Shown piece after piece: positions 11,331-24,400 of a stretch of 64,000 nt of DNA. The DNA is from Ceratopteris richardii. Its lineage: Eukaryota; Streptophyta; Polypodiopsida; Polypodiales; Pteridaceae. The notes below the pieces were generated by a model, which saw only the letters and a list, made by a program, of their open reading frames with translations, had not been told where the DNA came from and did no database searches. The translations under genes were made by a program, and so were the position numbers. The DNA lies in contig CM035413.1 in assembly GCA_020310875.1 (NCBI GenBank), positions 166,992,996 through 167,056,995 on the forward strand. Reading direction: 5' to 3'. The number at the start of each line of letters is the position of its first letter. Within the stretch, counting starts at the first letter, position 1.

Positions 11331-12170
11331 CTAAGTGGTGTGGTTGGTCTTATCGCATATGGCACAAGGTTGAGCATTCTGAACTTTGGCTTTGTCTTGC
11401 TTTGGTCCTTTCTTCTTCCCTTTCCACTTGCTCTTGCTTGCAAAGTTGGCTTGAGAAGTCTCTTCTTCATCTTCTTCCTTCTTCTTGCCTTTCTGCTTCC
11501 TATCCTTCTTATATGCATATAGAGCACTAGTTGAATTACCATGATAAGAGTTACCTTCCTTTACGCTATTGTTGGCTTCTTGATTGAAGAGTTGTCGAAG
11601 AAAGATGTTGAAGTCTGGAGTTTGTACATCCATGATGAGATCATAAGCCGTCGTGAAGGATTGCCGTTGCTTATCACTTTGAATGCCGTTGAGAATTTGC
11701 CTCATGATGACCTCTTCTTCAATCAGCTCTCCAATGGATGCTAACTGATCCGCAACCTCCTTGATCTTGGTAACAAACTCTGTGATGGTTTGTTTAGGCG
11801 TCTTCTTCATTTGGTTGAACTCATTCCAAAGATGATTCTTTCTTGCTTTGGTACTAGCAGAAAAGAATGTCTCGAGCGCATCCCAAGTCTCTTGAGATGT
11901 CTTGCATCCTCTAATATGTGGTAATAGAAAGTCAAAGATAGAGTTTAGTATGTACGACCTTGCTTGAGCATCCCTTGCACACCAAAGTGTGAGCTTATCT
12001 GTCTCCTCTTGTGTAGGTCCTCCTTTGGATCTTGGAATAGGCATAGCTTCATCACCTGCTACAATTCCATAAAGATTTCTACCTTGCAAGTAGGCCTCCA
12101 TTCTGATTTGCCAACCCGTGTACTTGTGTTGATCAAGCTTCTCGATCATTGAGGGAAAGCCATCACCCAT
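11331..12170 (-). pseudogene. Copia F gag
   Basis: The ATG at 12170 (MGDGFPSMIEKLDQHKYTGW) lies just after the primer site. A UBN2-type capsid region follows (ETWDALETFFSASTKARKNH, MKKTPKQTITEFVTKIKE), then a basic tail and the start of a zinc knuckle (CAICDKTNH). A TAG at 11331-11333 interrupts the knuckle; the same frame continues into the glycine- and arginine-rich tail and protease. Gag packages element RNA. It is closely related to the H gag at 28565. Confidence 0.85.
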
Positions 12171-12179
12171 CTTGATTTA

Positions 12180-12191
12180 GCTCTGATACCG
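12180..12191 (-). other. Primer-binding site of copia F
   Basis: The minus strand reads CGGTATCAGAGC, one base off the standard site, between the LTR and gag. Confidence 0.8.
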
Positions 12192-12192
12192 C

Positions 12193-13271
12193 TGAAAGAA
12201 CTTGGAGAAGCTTGTAGAAGGTAGAAAAGTGCGTTTCGAAGCGACGAAGTTTGGTCAAGCCAACCAGCACAAGACCAGCCCTTGAGATTATGGAGACTCA
12301 AATAGACCTTATAGGCATGCAATAAGTGCAAAGAAACACACTATGTACTTTGGGATATTAAGGAGAATGAGTTGATACAAAACAGATAGGTTCGTGGGTC
12401 GACTAGCTCAAAAAACTTACTATCTATGGAAGAGACAATGAACTTCAAATGCCCATAGCGACCAGCGTGATTACAATTAGAAAAAATCCTTTTATGGGAG
12501 TGATACACATAGGGTTGAGTGTATAGAATGTATAAAAGTATAAGGAATAAGCAAAATATGCTATAGGAATTAATGTGACATTCACCGGTGGTACTTCCTA
12601 TTTTTCAGGAATATGTAGAGATTGACCCTGAGACAGAAAAACTGATATTTCTGTCAATATACTGAACCCAATGCTATGAAACTTTATAGAAATAAACTAG
12701 ACACTTGTACCTTTTCAATGAGTCATCTTGCACTCAATTTCAAGCCATGGAGAGAGAGCAGCAGCCTCTGCAAGATTACTGTTGGCGAAGAAGATGAAGT
12801 AGAGAATTGAAGGAGCAAGACAATGATGGACACAAGTGTATGTATATTGCTTCCATGTATTGTACAAGTAATTCTAAGTCTTTATATAGACTCTAGGAGT
12901 GTTCCACGACTTTTACAAGTTGAATTTGAATTCAAATGAAGGTGGGAATGGTTGTTGGAGGGAATCAATTCACTTTCCTACAATCTAGGAAAAGTGAAGA
13001 TCTAGTTTGATCTACTTTTAGGTGATTGATTGCTTGATTGAAGGCAACTTCAACCACCAAAAATTCGTGGGATTTGGGCTCTATATTTCTACCTTTACAT
13101 GTGTAAAGCTCAAGGCTTTTACAATGGTAAATGAACCATCAAAAATCTCTCAAAAAAATACAATAAATGAGCATAAGAAAAAGAACTCTCCAACGGATAT
13201 TCTTTCGATGTGATAGCCTTTGATGTAGATCAAATCCACCTCAAGCATAGTGTAAGCTTGATGTTCCAACA
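12193..13271 (-). mobile_element. Copia F 5' LTR
   Basis: This is a 1,079-bp LTR, TGAAAGAAC at the inner end and GTTCCAACA at the outer end, followed by the target repeat AATTC. It is the complete copy against which the 3' LTR truncation is measured. It contains no gene. Confidence 0.85.
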
Positions 13272-13276
13272 AATTC

Positions 13277-14090
13277 ATATATTACCTAACTCAACATAAA
13301 TACATTGAAAAATTATTGGAAAGGTTTGAGATGACAAACCCCAAGCCTATACAGAAACCTATGTATGTTAATGTGTCATAATAGTCTGAAGTAGATTTAG
13401 AACCATTTGATGCTACCTTATATAGTCAAGAAATTGGTTGCTTGATATATCTATGTAATACATGTCTTGACATTTAGTTTGGAAATTTTCAAGTATCCAA
13501 GTTCATGCACAATCTGCTTACGATTCGTTGGAAAACACTTAAGCCAATTTTGAGATATTTTAAGGAAAATTATAATTATGCTATGGTATTTTTGAGGTTT
13601 TCACATTTTTTATTTAAATATTTTTTAGACTCTGATTGGGCAAGTGATAAAGACTCAAGAAGAAGCACAAGTGGCTATTGTTTCTTTCTAGGAGATTTTC
13701 TTATCTCTTGGTCATCCAAGAGACAACATAGAGCTACTACATCTTCAAGTGAAGTAGAGTACATGGCTGCTTTTAGAGCTACACTTGAATCAATTTGGTT
13801 ATAGAAGATTCTTAGTTATCTCGATGTTCAAGTTCATCTTCTAGTTTAGATATTTTCATATAGTCAGTGATATTGCTATTGCTAAACAGCATGTTCATCA
13901 TGCTAGGACAAAGCATATAGAGGCTTCATTACCACTATATTCGAGAAAGGGTATCTAAGAAGAACAAATTGAGCTAGTCTACATATCTACAAGTGAAAAT
14001 TTTGCAGATATTTTTACCAAAGCATTGACCATGGAGATTCACAAGAAGTTTTGCAGGTTATTAAATCTTGTACCATTATGACATTGAAGG
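13277..14090 (+). pseudogene. Copia E part 3: RT end and RNase H
   Basis: Text resumes directly after the F target repeat (YLTQHKYIEKLLERFEM), then the RT-RNase H connection (LYSQEIGCLIYL). RNase H follows: DSDWASDKDSRRSTSGYCFF with the first Asp, SSSEVEYMAAF with the Glu, and a frameshifted end (DIFTKALTMEIHKKF near 14010). A purine tract GAAGGGGGGA (14086-14095) and the 3' LTR follow. Multiple stops make it inactive. Confidence 0.85.
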
Positions 14091-14096
14091 GGGGAT

Positions 14097-14180
14097 TGCC
14101 GGAAACAATGTCACATTTGTCAAAAATCTTCACAAGTTGTAGCCATAACAATTATTCTTTATAGCTCCCCTCTACAAGTA
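14097..14180 (+). mobile_element. Copia E 3' LTR, truncated
   Basis: Starts TGCCGGAAACAATGTCACAT after the polypurine tract and matches 5115-5207. It is cut after about 84 bases by the A element. Confidence 0.75.
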
Positions 14181-15200
14181 ACCAATCAAAAATTGGTGTT
14201 TATGAAGGTTAATGAAGATAAGCAAGAGCATGGACAAAGATAAAGAGAGCTTTGTTATAGATAAAGACTAAGAAGGATGAAGAGAGCAATGAATAAAAAG
14301 CACGACATAGGATTGTGCATATTTTCACTTTACAGGATCCTATTTAGTATATTATAGTTAGGAATAAGTAAAGTAATTAATACATCAAGTGAATAACAAT
14401 GTATTATTCATGATCCACTTACACATTTGTGGCTATATAAGTCAATTGTAGCTTTAGAAAAGTAGAGAATCCATTATCATAGATGAGATAGATGTGTCGA
14501 GTGAAATCTGTAGAATTAGAGCTCAGTCTAATCTACATTTCTCTATGGATGATCACATGGATAAAAAATCCTTCTACACAGACTCAATTTGATAGTAAAC
14601 CAAGTTATGGTTAAAAAATTTCATGTCCTAATTTCTTTCATAGTGTGTGTATGATTCATAGGAACATTCACATGTCAAACTTCTAAAGTGAAGACCCAAA
14701 AATGGTGCATCTCGTCCATTAATGTTTTGCTCATATCTTTGTGATGCATGTAAACTTTTTTGTGCTTAAACATTAGAAATATAATTTGAGAGATAAGGAA
14801 GATATGCCTAAAAGCATTTTATAGAATGGGTTATAATCTAAGAGAAATCTATGTTGGAAGCTATCTATGTCAAAGTTGCTATTTCTAGACAATAACTTTC
14901 AGACATACATTAATCTTAGTGATTACTCATAGTTTCAATCACTCTAATGAAGATTCTATTGTACCTCAAGGTGGGGCAAGGATCATACAAAGATCCTTAT
15001 GTAATTTGAAGGTAATGAAGTTGAATCTTAAGGAAGACCACTTGAGGATGAACAAAGATTCAAAATTGAAGAAGCAAGTACATTTAATCTTTAAACTTGG
15101 AAAGTTTTGAAGTATTGATGTAAAATCTTGTCTATACTTGACATAGAGGTGTTATTAAGTCAAGGAAGACCTAAAATTGGAGAATTGAATCTCTCCATCA
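14181..15200 (+). mobile_element. Copia A 5' LTR
   Basis: Matches the 3' LTR at 20538-21498 from ACCAATCAAAAATTGG onward and ends CTCTCCATCA before the primer site. The first 11 or so bases of the LTR (TGTTGGAGAGA in the other copy) are missing or replaced by E sequence. A related LTR occurs at 63290. Confidence 0.75.
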
Positions 15201-15201
15201 G

Positions 15202-15213
15202 TGGTATCAGAGC
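15202..15213 (+). other. Primer-binding site of copia A
   Basis: TGGTATCAGAGC, a perfect plant copia primer site one base after the LTR. Confidence 0.9.
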
Positions 15214-15329
15214 TAGAGAAGTAGATCAAGCCAAGAGACTGAAGGAAGAATTCTTGACTTTTGAATAATTTTAAATTGGAGTTGAATAAAGGATTGGAAG
15301 GCTAAAGTTTTGCAAAGAACTTTAGAATG

Positions 15330-16325
15330 ATACAAAGGAGACTCAAGTGGATCAAAAGAAGCTAAGAATTAATTCGGAAGGTATAGTTTATAACTATGCA
15401 CTTGCTGAAGACATTGAAGAATATAAATTGGTAAGACAGGTCCTTATAGGATTAAGAGGAGATGAAAGGTGGAGACCTTTCATATTGTCAACTGAATTAT
15501 CATTAGATCATTTCACTCCAGGTCTAAATCAATTGTTAGGACACATGCTAACATTTGAAAAAGATATAAGAGGAGAGAATGAGAAACGTGTAGGTCAAGT
15601 TATGTATTCAAAGGACAAGAAGAACAATGTTAAAGGCAAGAAACAATAAAATGAAGAGGAAGGCACCTCCAATCAAGCTAACTTTGCTAAAGGTAAAGGA
15701 AATAGTATAGGTAGACAAAGAGTTGGAAAAAATAAAGACAATGGCAGAGCTTGTTGGATTTGTGGTAAAAAAAATCACTTGGAAAATGAATGTTGGCACA
15801 ATAATCCGAGAAATGGCAATTACAATCAGAACTTTAATCAAAGAGGTAGAGGAGGAAGAAACCAAAGAGGAAATTTTAGAGAAAGAGGTGGTAGGAATAT
15901 ATATTGTAGAGGGGGTGGAAACAACTTCCAAAACCAATCTTGCAACAACACCTACTACAACTATGCATCACATCAAAAGGAGGATTCAACTCTAATCATG
16001 AATGCTACACATGAAGCAACCAATGAAGGTTAAAGAGTATTCTACATTGACTCAAGGTGTAGAAATCACCTGAGGGGTGACATTGCCTTGATGACTAACA
16101 TGTAGGAAAAGGTGCTTGGAGACCGTTCAAACAAGAGATAATACTAAACACAAATTGGAAAGCATTGGATCAATAAAGAAAAAGAATGGAAGTACACTTC
16201 TGAGTAAGGTACTCTATGAAGCTACAATTCCAAAGAATTTAATCAATGTAGGACAAATTGTTGAGAAAGGGTATGAAGTTAGATTCACTAATGATGGAGT
16301 TTATGTTGAAGATCATAATCAATGA
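15330..16325 (+). pseudogene. Copia A gag and protease
   Basis: Capsid-like text (LVRQVLIGLRGDERWRPF) leads to a CCHC knuckle (CWICGKKNHLENEC, near 15750-15795) and an RGG-rich tail. The protease motif near 16045-16070 reads FYIDSRCRNH, so the glycine of D-S-G has become arginine (GACTCAAGG). The protease region continues to KVLYEATIPKNLINVGQIV. The N-terminal part of Gag is not recognisable and several stops are present. The protein would bind and package RNA, but this copy cannot be active. Confidence 0.8.
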
Positions 16326-17393
16326 TATAAGAGTATTGTTTTAGGTCAAAAAGAAGGAAGACGTTTTACTCTCAAGGTAGAAGGTAATGTAGGACATGCC
16401 TTGTTCACATATGGAAATCAAAAGATGAATGAGTTGGACCTATGGCATAAAAGGTTAGGTCATTCTAATGAAAGAGGTATAAAAGACATGGCAAAGAATG
16501 GATCTGTGCTAGGTCTAACCAATATTCAGGGTCAACATATAACATACAAGTGTGATGCTTTTTAGTTAGGTAAAACACACAAACAATCATATAACAAGCA
16601 GGGATTTATGCATATAAACAAGCTTGAATTAATACACATAGATGTGTGGGGTCCTTCAAAGGACTGTAGTGTCAATGGATCCAGATACTATGTTTTGTTT
16701 GCAGATGATGCAACAAGATGGATCACACTTTATGTGATTAAGGAAAAATTTTAAGTGTTTAATATAGTTAAACATTATCATGTATATGTAGAAAGGAGTA
16801 TAGGAAAAAATCCCAAAAGATTGAGGTCAAATGGAGGGGGAGAGTATTTCTCCAAATAATTTAATGATTACATGTGGAATGCAGGTATAAAAAGAGAAGT
16901 AAAATGGAGGTACTCTCCTCAAGAAAATGGAGTTGCAAAAATCAGGAATAGAACACTTGTGGAATTTGCTAGGTCTATGATGGAGGAAAAGAATTGTCCT
17001 AATTACTTGTGGGCAAAAGCTCTTAACACTGCAACCTATCTTTTAAATTGGTTACCTTGTAAGTCTTTGGATTGTATAACCCCTTATGAAGCATTGTGGA
17101 GTAAGAAACCTATTCTTGATCATTGCAAAATATTTGGATGTTTTGCATATGCTTATGTTCCATGTAAATTGAGACATAAGCTAGAACCCAAAGCAGAGAA
17201 GTATGTCTTCATAGGATATGATGATAAAAAAATGGGTTATAGGTTGTGGGTTCCACCTACAAAACAATTTCTTGTTTCCAAAGATGTGACATTTGATGAA
17301 AAATACATGGTATACATGTTCAAATAATATTCATGCAGATTTTAATGGAAAACAATGCTCCTATTGGTCAAAGTGCTCAAGTAACATAGGATG
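16326..17393 (+). pseudogene. Copia A integrase
   Basis: GAG-pre-integrase text LDLWHKRLGHSNERG precedes CDAF, where the second zinc cysteine is lost. In the core the first Asp is present (LIHIDVWGP). The second has become Asn (LRSNGGGEYF, 16830-16832) and the Glu has become Lys (NGVAKIRN, 16938-16940). The C-terminal domain (YVFIGYDDKKMGYRLW) is readable to about 17330. The linker is cut by a solo-LTR-like insert at 17394. Confidence 0.85.
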
Positions 17394-18742
17394 TGTAATT
17401 TTGGTTTATATCCTTCTAGCACCGAACGACGTTGGCCCCGTGGATAGCATAGAATTCTCCCAAAGTGCCGACCAGGATAAAAGTCTCATGAGCAGCACGC
17501 AGATCAACGTGTAGCTTTTTGAAACAGCGAACCACAAAAATAAATGCACGTTAGCGATGGTTTGTTTTTATTCGATATTGCTTTATTGATCAAATAGTTT
17601 GCTATTCGGAGGAGCTTTATAGCTTTTGATTATGCTTTTCAAGGGAGCAATTCACTATATAAACAAGTACTTGGCTCATTATCAAGTATCCTTCACCTAG
17701 TGTTCAACACAAGCTGCTTAGAGCTTGGACCTCAATAGAGGTGGTGTTTCATCTAGCACATGGGACAGCCATGGTGCTAACTTGAAGCATGTTGAGGAGC
17801 AGCTATGGAGTTCTTCTTGGAGATTCTTCTTGGAGAAGATGAAGGGTGTGCTCACACTCTAGCTCATGGAGAGGAGGTTATCTCTTGTTCATGGAAAGAA
17901 GACTTGGTCATTAGCAGCTTGATGGTGAGGATCGGCCATTCACATGGTGTATTTGAAGGATGTCTTCTACATGAAGATTTCGGGCTACTTCAAAGACATT
18001 GGATGGTGGTTAACATAAGATTTGCATCTTATGTTAAGCATTCAGGTACATATTCTCTTTATGCACACAGGTACTACTTGGAGTTTATGGAGGTAGTAGC
18101 ATCCATATCAGGAGGAGTCCTATTCGGCATAGGTACAAGAGAATCAGTACGTATATGATTTATGCATATTTGGATGAGGTGTTTGAGAAGGAGTGTTCAC
18201 ATGAGTTTGAGGATTTCTGGTAGCAAACTCGTTAGCATCCTTTGCTAATTTTTAAGTATGTGATCTTTTCACACACATATCTGACTTAGGGTCTTCCATA
18301 GCCTAAGGTTAGATGAGGGTTTGTTGATTATCAGTTTCACGCTGATGCTTCCTCTTTCAGTCACTCATATTCACTCTTCTATAACCTATAGGTCACACAT
18401 CTCATGTATATTCAGATTTCTGCCCATACATCTGAATATGTTTATTACATTTGTACATTCACTCTTCCATTTATTTCTCATCACATAGAGTGGTTGAGAG
18501 TTTTGCTCCCACATTCTACATTGAACATTGGTGTATATGATACTATGAGTAAGCGGTGGCTTACGTAACACTTTACACATGTTGTCTAGTCTCTCTCTAT
18601 CTTTGTCTCATCATTTGTATGATTAAATGCGGTATGTTTATGTTTTCTCAATATTGAAGATTGCTAGATTCTATGTTGTATATATTGGACCATGGAACCA
18701 TGGACCTGTGATATGAGCTAAGGGCCTACCTCATTTCCAATA
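17394..18742 (+). mobile_element. Solo-LTR-like insertion in copia A
   Basis: About 1.35 kb of non-coding sequence splits the integrase-RT linker of A. It starts TGTAATTTTGG and ends near TTTCCAATA, a weak inverted end pair. Its plan resembles the solo LTR at 7496: a TATA box (ACTATATAAACAAG near 17652), then GCTCATTATCAAGTATC and later CTCTCTATCTTTGTCTCA. No clean target duplication remains. Confidence 0.55.
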
Positions 18743-20529
18743 GATTTTGAAGAAATAATGAAGACAAGGAAAGGAAAATCAAAGATGCAAGTATATGAAG
18801 ATGAAAATGATGATGAAAAAGTTGGAGATGAAGATAGACCAAGATTTGATCCAGAGCATAGTGAGGAAGAGGCTTCAAGAGGTGTAGAGATAAGAAGGTC
18901 ATCAAGGGAAAGAAAGCAACCTATAATGTATAGCTATGACACTTCTTATATCACAACCAAACATTATGAATACATGTTGAAAATAGATGAAGATCGATGA
19001 ACATATGCAAAAGCAAAAGGTAAAGAGAATTGGGAAAAAGCAATGAAGGAAGAGTATGATGCTTTACTAGAAAATGATACATGGGCCTTGGTATCTACAC
19101 CAAGGAATCAAAAGGTAATCGGATCTAGATTGGTACATAAAACAAAAAGATTTGTAGATTGAAAGGTTTCTAGATATAAATCTAGACTAGTGGTCAAAGG
19201 TTATGCTCAGACACAAGGTGTGGACTATGATGAAACTTATAGTCTAGTGGCTAAAATTTCTTCCATGAGAACATTGATAGCTATTGTAGTTTGCAAAGGA
19301 TGGAAGCTATCACAATTGGATGTAAAAAATGCTTTTCTAAATGGATATATTTCAAATGAACTATACATGGAGCAATCTTAGGATTTGAAAGATCCAAATG
19401 GACTAGATTGTGTGTGTAAGATCAAAAGATCTTTGTATGGTTTGAAGCATGCCCAAAGCGCTTGGAGTTACAGACTTGTGAAGTTCTTAAATGAATTTGG
19501 ATATCAAGCTTCAAAGGCAAATAGTAGCTTGCTAGTGAAAGAAAGTGAAGATGGGTACATATACATTTGTATCTATGTTGATGATATTATACTTATATCT
19601 ACAAATACTAAAGGAATCCAAAAGCACAAAACATAAATGGAGAAGGAGTTAAGATAAGTGACTTGGGAAATTTATCTTATTTCCTAGGCATGGAAATCAT
19701 TTACACTCAACATGGAGTGTATGTTACACAAGAAAGGTATTTGAAGAATCTTCTAGTGAAATTCAACATGGAAAATTGCACAACTTCAACAACCCCATCG
19801 GAGGTAAATCATACCTTAAGCAGGTATGGAGGTGAAGAATTTAAAGATATGAAGATGTATCAAAGTTTGGTAGGTAGTGTGATATATGCTACCTTGACAA
19901 GACCCGATCTTTTATATGGAGTTGCTATTCTATCACAATTTTACATTATCCAAAGAAAGCTGATTGGATTGGATCACAAAGAGTGCTAAGATATATTAAA
20001 GGAACTTTGAATGAAGTTTTGTACTATGGTTTCACTTCTGACACTAGAATCAAAGTGTTTAGTGATGTAGATTTGGTAGGTATTATTAATGATAGAAGAT
20101 CTACACATGATTGCATATGCTACATTGGAGATAAGCTAGTATCATGGTGTTCAAAGAAGCAACACATAGTTTCTTTTTCATCCACAAAAGCCGAGTATAA
20201 AGAAATGGTAGAAGCAGTAAAAGAAGTAATATGGATGACAAATTTAATGAATATTCTTCAAGTTGAGCAATATTCTGATTATACGTGGCGATAACATTTC
20301 ACTTTACTCGGCAACTAATCCTGTTTTTCATGATAGGACTAAACATACTAAGATTCAATATCATTTTTTGAGGGAAAAGGTAATTGGTAAAGAAATTGAA
20401 GTCATGTACACTCCAATAGAAGAACATATAGCAAATATACTAACCAAGAGCCTAGATGGACCTAAGTTACAAAGATTTGAAGCGATGGTAGCAATAAAGA
20501 AGAAGAGCATAATCACAGTTAATGATTGA
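18743..20529 (+). pseudogene. Copia A reverse transcriptase and RNase H
   Basis: An acidic linker (18758-19000) leads into RT: GWKLSQLDVKNAFLNGYI with the first catalytic Asp, LYGLKHAQSAW, and YVDDI near 19580 with the catalytic pair intact. RNase H reads VFSDVDLVGIINDRRST (Asp) and SSTKAEYKEMV (Glu), then LTKSLDGPKLQRFEAM at its end (20530). Frame changes occur near 19380, 19640, 19990 and 20265. It is a nearly full-length but broken polymerase. Confidence 0.85.
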
Positions 20530-20537
20530 GGGGGAGT
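20525..20537 (+). other. Polypurine tract of copia A
   Basis: GATTGAGGGGGAG sits directly before the TGTTGG start of the 3' LTR, as expected for the plus-strand primer. Confidence 0.8.
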
Positions 20538-21498
20538 TGTTGGAGAGAACTAATAAAAATTTGGTATTTATGAAGGTTAATGAAGATAAGCAAGAGCATA
20601 GACAAAGATAAATAGAAGTTTGTTACAGATAAAGATCAAGAAGGATGAAGAGAGCAATGAATAAAAAGCATGAGACATGATTGTGCATATATTCACTTCA
20701 AAGGATCCTAATTAGTGTATTATAGTTAGGAATAAGTAAGGTAATTAATAAACCAATTGAATAACAATGTATAAGTCATGATATAATTACGAATTCATGG
20801 CTACATAAGTTAATTATAACCTTAGTAAAGTAGAGAATTCATGATCATAGATGAGATAGATGTGTCGAGTCAAATCTATAGAATTAGAGATCAATCTAAT
20901 CTACATTTCTCTCAAGATGATCACGTTGATAAAAAATCCTTGTACACGGATTCAATTTGATAGTAAACCAAGTTATCGTTAAATTTTCATGTCCTAATTC
21001 CTTTCATAGTGTGTGTATGATTCATAGGAACATTCACATGTCAAATTTTTGAAGTCAAAGCTCACAAATGGCGCATCTCATTGATTAAAGTTTTGCTTAG
21101 ATCTCAGTGATGCGTATAAAGTTTTTTTTTTAAGCATTAGAAATCTAAGTTTAGAGATAAAGAAGATATTCCTAAAAGAAGTTTGTAAAATAGGTTGTAG
21201 TCTAAGAGAAATCTGTGTTAGAAGTTATCTATGTTAAAGTCGCTATTTCTAGACAATAGCTTTTAGACATACTTTGATCTTAGTGATTACTCAATGTTTC
21301 GATCTGTTTAATCAAGATCCTATTGTACCTCAAGATTTTGCAAGGATCATACAAAAATTCTTTTATAATTTGAAGTATTATAATCCATGTTATTTGTAGG
21401 TAATGAAGTTGAATCTTGAGGAAGACTACTTGAGGAAGAAAAAAGATTCAAAATTGAAGAAGGAAGTACATTTAATCTTTAAACTTGAAACGTTTTGG
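20538..21498 (+). mobile_element. Copia A 3' LTR, 3' truncated
   Basis: Starts TGTTGGAGAGAACTAAT and follows the 5' LTR until AAACTTGAAACGTTTTGG, then breaks into copia C. About 90 bases of LTR end are missing, so no outer target duplication can be read. Confidence 0.8.
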
Positions 21499-24400
21499 TA
21501 GATAAGCTACCTCCTTGTTGCACATAGGGCTATGAGAGCTTTAATGGTAGCCTTATTTTCCATAGGGTGAAAAGTCTCCTCAAAATCCACCCCTTGTGTA
21601 TGTGTGAAGCCTTTGACTACTAGTCTAGCCTTGTACCTTGCCAATCTACCATCTACATTCCTCTTGGTCTTGTGCACCCACCTATTTTAGACTATCTTCA
21701 TGCCTTCCTTCTTGGGTACTAGTTCCCAAGTGGTGTTCTTCTTAAGAGATTTGAATTCTTCATACATAGCCTTCCTCCACTCTAGTTTGGCCTTTGCCTC
21801 CTCACAAGAATCTAGCTCTTGATTTGCAATGACATTAATCATGTATGCATAGTGCTCTACCATGAAAGAACCTTATGTCTACCTTTTTGGGGTGCCTTCT
21901 TCCTTGTAGACATTCTCTCTTGACCTTTGGGATATTGCGTCTTGAGACTATTTAGCTTTATATTAGGATTAGTTACCTCCTCAAGCTCTTCCTCTTTTGA
22001 CTCCTCTTGAGCTTCCCTAGTGTCATAGTCTATCTCTTGCAGCCTTCTATACTTTGAAGTAGGGATGGTACTTCATAATAATAAGTGTAAGAGTGATCAT
22101 ATGAGTGTAATTTATATGCAAAAGCCTTTGGTCCACTGATTGTGATTGACTCTTAAGGTTGAATGTGCACATCAAATTTTGCATACTCCTCTTAATCCTC
22201 TTCATCCAACTTTTCATTGCCCTTGTCTCTATACCATGACCTTGACTCATCAAACACAACATCTCTTAACACATATAGCTTCTTTGAGAGAGGTTTGTAG
22301 CACCTATAGACTTTTTTCTCTTTTTAGTAGCCAACAAACACACATTTCTCACTCTTGCCCTCTAACTTTGTTCTCACTTCACTACGAATATGAACAAGAC
22401 ATAAACATCCAAATACATTGAGGTGCTCCATGGTTGGTTTGTTTCCATAATAGACTTCATGTGGAGTCAAGTTGTGCACACCACCTATTGGAACCCTATT
22501 TATCTTGTAACAAGCTGTATTCACAACCCCCAATAAGAGAATGGTAACATACCTTCATTTATGAGACATCTAGCTATCTCAATCAAATGCCTATTCTTCT
22601 TTTCTACAACACCATTTTGTTAAGGAGTGTTCTTGCATGTAAAGTGCCTCTTTATGTCATTTTCCTACAAGTACTTTGTGAATTCCTTGGAGAAATACTC
22701 TCCCCCTCCATCTCAACTTAGCATCTTGATGTGTGCATCACATTCTTTCTAAACAAGGGACCTAATGTTTTGAAAGCATGAAAACATATCTAGTTTTTCC
22801 TTGATAACATATAGCCATACCTTTCTTGAGTGTTCATCAATGAAAGTGACAAAGTACCTAGATGCTCCCAATGAAGCCTCTTTGCTAGGGCCCCATACAT
22901 CTGAGTGTATAAGCTCCAAGATCTTAGAGGATCTGTTCTCACTCTTTGGAAATGGCTTCCTTGCTTGCTTGCCTAGCTGACTAGAATCACAAAACTCATG
23001 TGGACCTTGACCTTCAAGATTTGGTAGTCCTTGCACTAAACCTACTTTGTACATGCTTTTTAACTTGGAAGTATTGATATGTCCTATCCTCTTGTGCCAA
23101 AGATCAATCTTTGCAATCATTTTGTTACCAATCATCACATAACATACCTTCTTGTGTGTAGGAGCAACATCTAGTGTGAACAATCTACCTTCTTTCCTTC
23201 CCTTGGAAATGACCATGCACCCTTTTGCATCAAATATAACTTGGATACCTCTTCTCTACCATCTATCCTATTGAGATAAGGTTCTTGGAAATAGATGGAA
23301 CATGGAGCACATCTTTAAGGGTCTTGAAAAATTTACCTTCACCTAGCTTGACATCTCCCACATGTGTATGGGGGTGTTCAATGTTATCTTGTGTCTCCAC
23401 ACAACCTTTTGATCTTAGGACCCGCATATGAACAAAATATTCATCCATACATGACATGTGATTAAAGCATCTAGATTCTATGTACCACTTTGTGTCCTTG
23501 GGATCACTAGTGTATCCATGTCTCATGGATATGAGGATCTCCTTCTCATCATCCTTCTTGGAGTTGTTAGCATAGCTCCCTTGCTCCTTCTTCTTCTTGC
23601 CTTTGTCATACTTGAATTAGCAATTTGAAGAAATATGATTCTGCTTACCACATATAAAACAATTTTTACCTTGATGAGGGTTGTTCTTCCCTTTGCCATT
23701 CTTGTGCTTCCTTGAAGATGATGCCTTGCTCTCTCCTTTTGAATCTGAATCTTCTTCCTTCGACCGCTTCCACCTACTTTTTCCTTATTTCCCCTTCTTG
23801 TCACTCTTGCCTTTGCCTTTGCTAGCATATAGGACATGTGAGTGACCATCGTTCTTGGATGTGTCTCCTATGGCAGCTTCGTCTGCCACTAGGTGTGGGA
23901 TCAACTCCTCAAGAGTTGGTAGAGGATCTCTATACAAGATGGTACTGATAAGGGTTTTCCACTTGTATTCCTCTCTCATCCCATTGAGAGTAATTTGTAC
24001 AAGGTCTTCCTCATCTACTTTTCTGCCAATGGATGCCAATTGTTCCCTCAACTCCTTCACCCTCAAGTTGTAGTCAACAATAGATTGACCACTACCCTTC
24101 TTCAAGGAATGGAGTTCATTCTTAAGTTTGATACTTTTGATTCTTTGTGGAAGTGGCATATATCCTCTCTAAGGCCTCCCAAACATCTCTAGCATGATTA
24201 AACTCTGATATATGACCAATCATAGTGTTAGAGATTACCTGTGATATGTAGAAGATAGCTCTACTATTCCTTTCCTCCCAATCCTTCAACCTCTTCAATT
24301 CTTGATTCGTGATCCTTGGATCTTTGGGATCCACATTTGGATTATCTTCATTTGCACACACAATAGGCCATAAACCTTTGTTCCTAAGGTATTTATGACT

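Larger units (their letters stand above)
8983..13271 (-). mobile_element. Copia F, minus strand, nested in E, lacking RT-RNase H
   Basis: The insertion is flanked by AATTC at 8978-8982 and 13272-13276. In element order it has a 5' LTR (13271-12193), primer site, gag, protease and integrase. It then jumps from the integrase C-terminus to the remnant of a 3' LTR (9533-8983). Reverse transcriptase, RNase H and the first half of the 3' LTR were lost in one deletion after insertion, since the outer LTR end and both target repeats survive. The LTR parts are alike over about 550 bp, so the insertion is fairly recent. Confidence 0.9.

Noticed and set aside
22146..22421. Plus-strand open frame opposite the copia C integrase
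   Set aside because: It is a shadow of the minus-strand pseudogene and has low-complexity composition.
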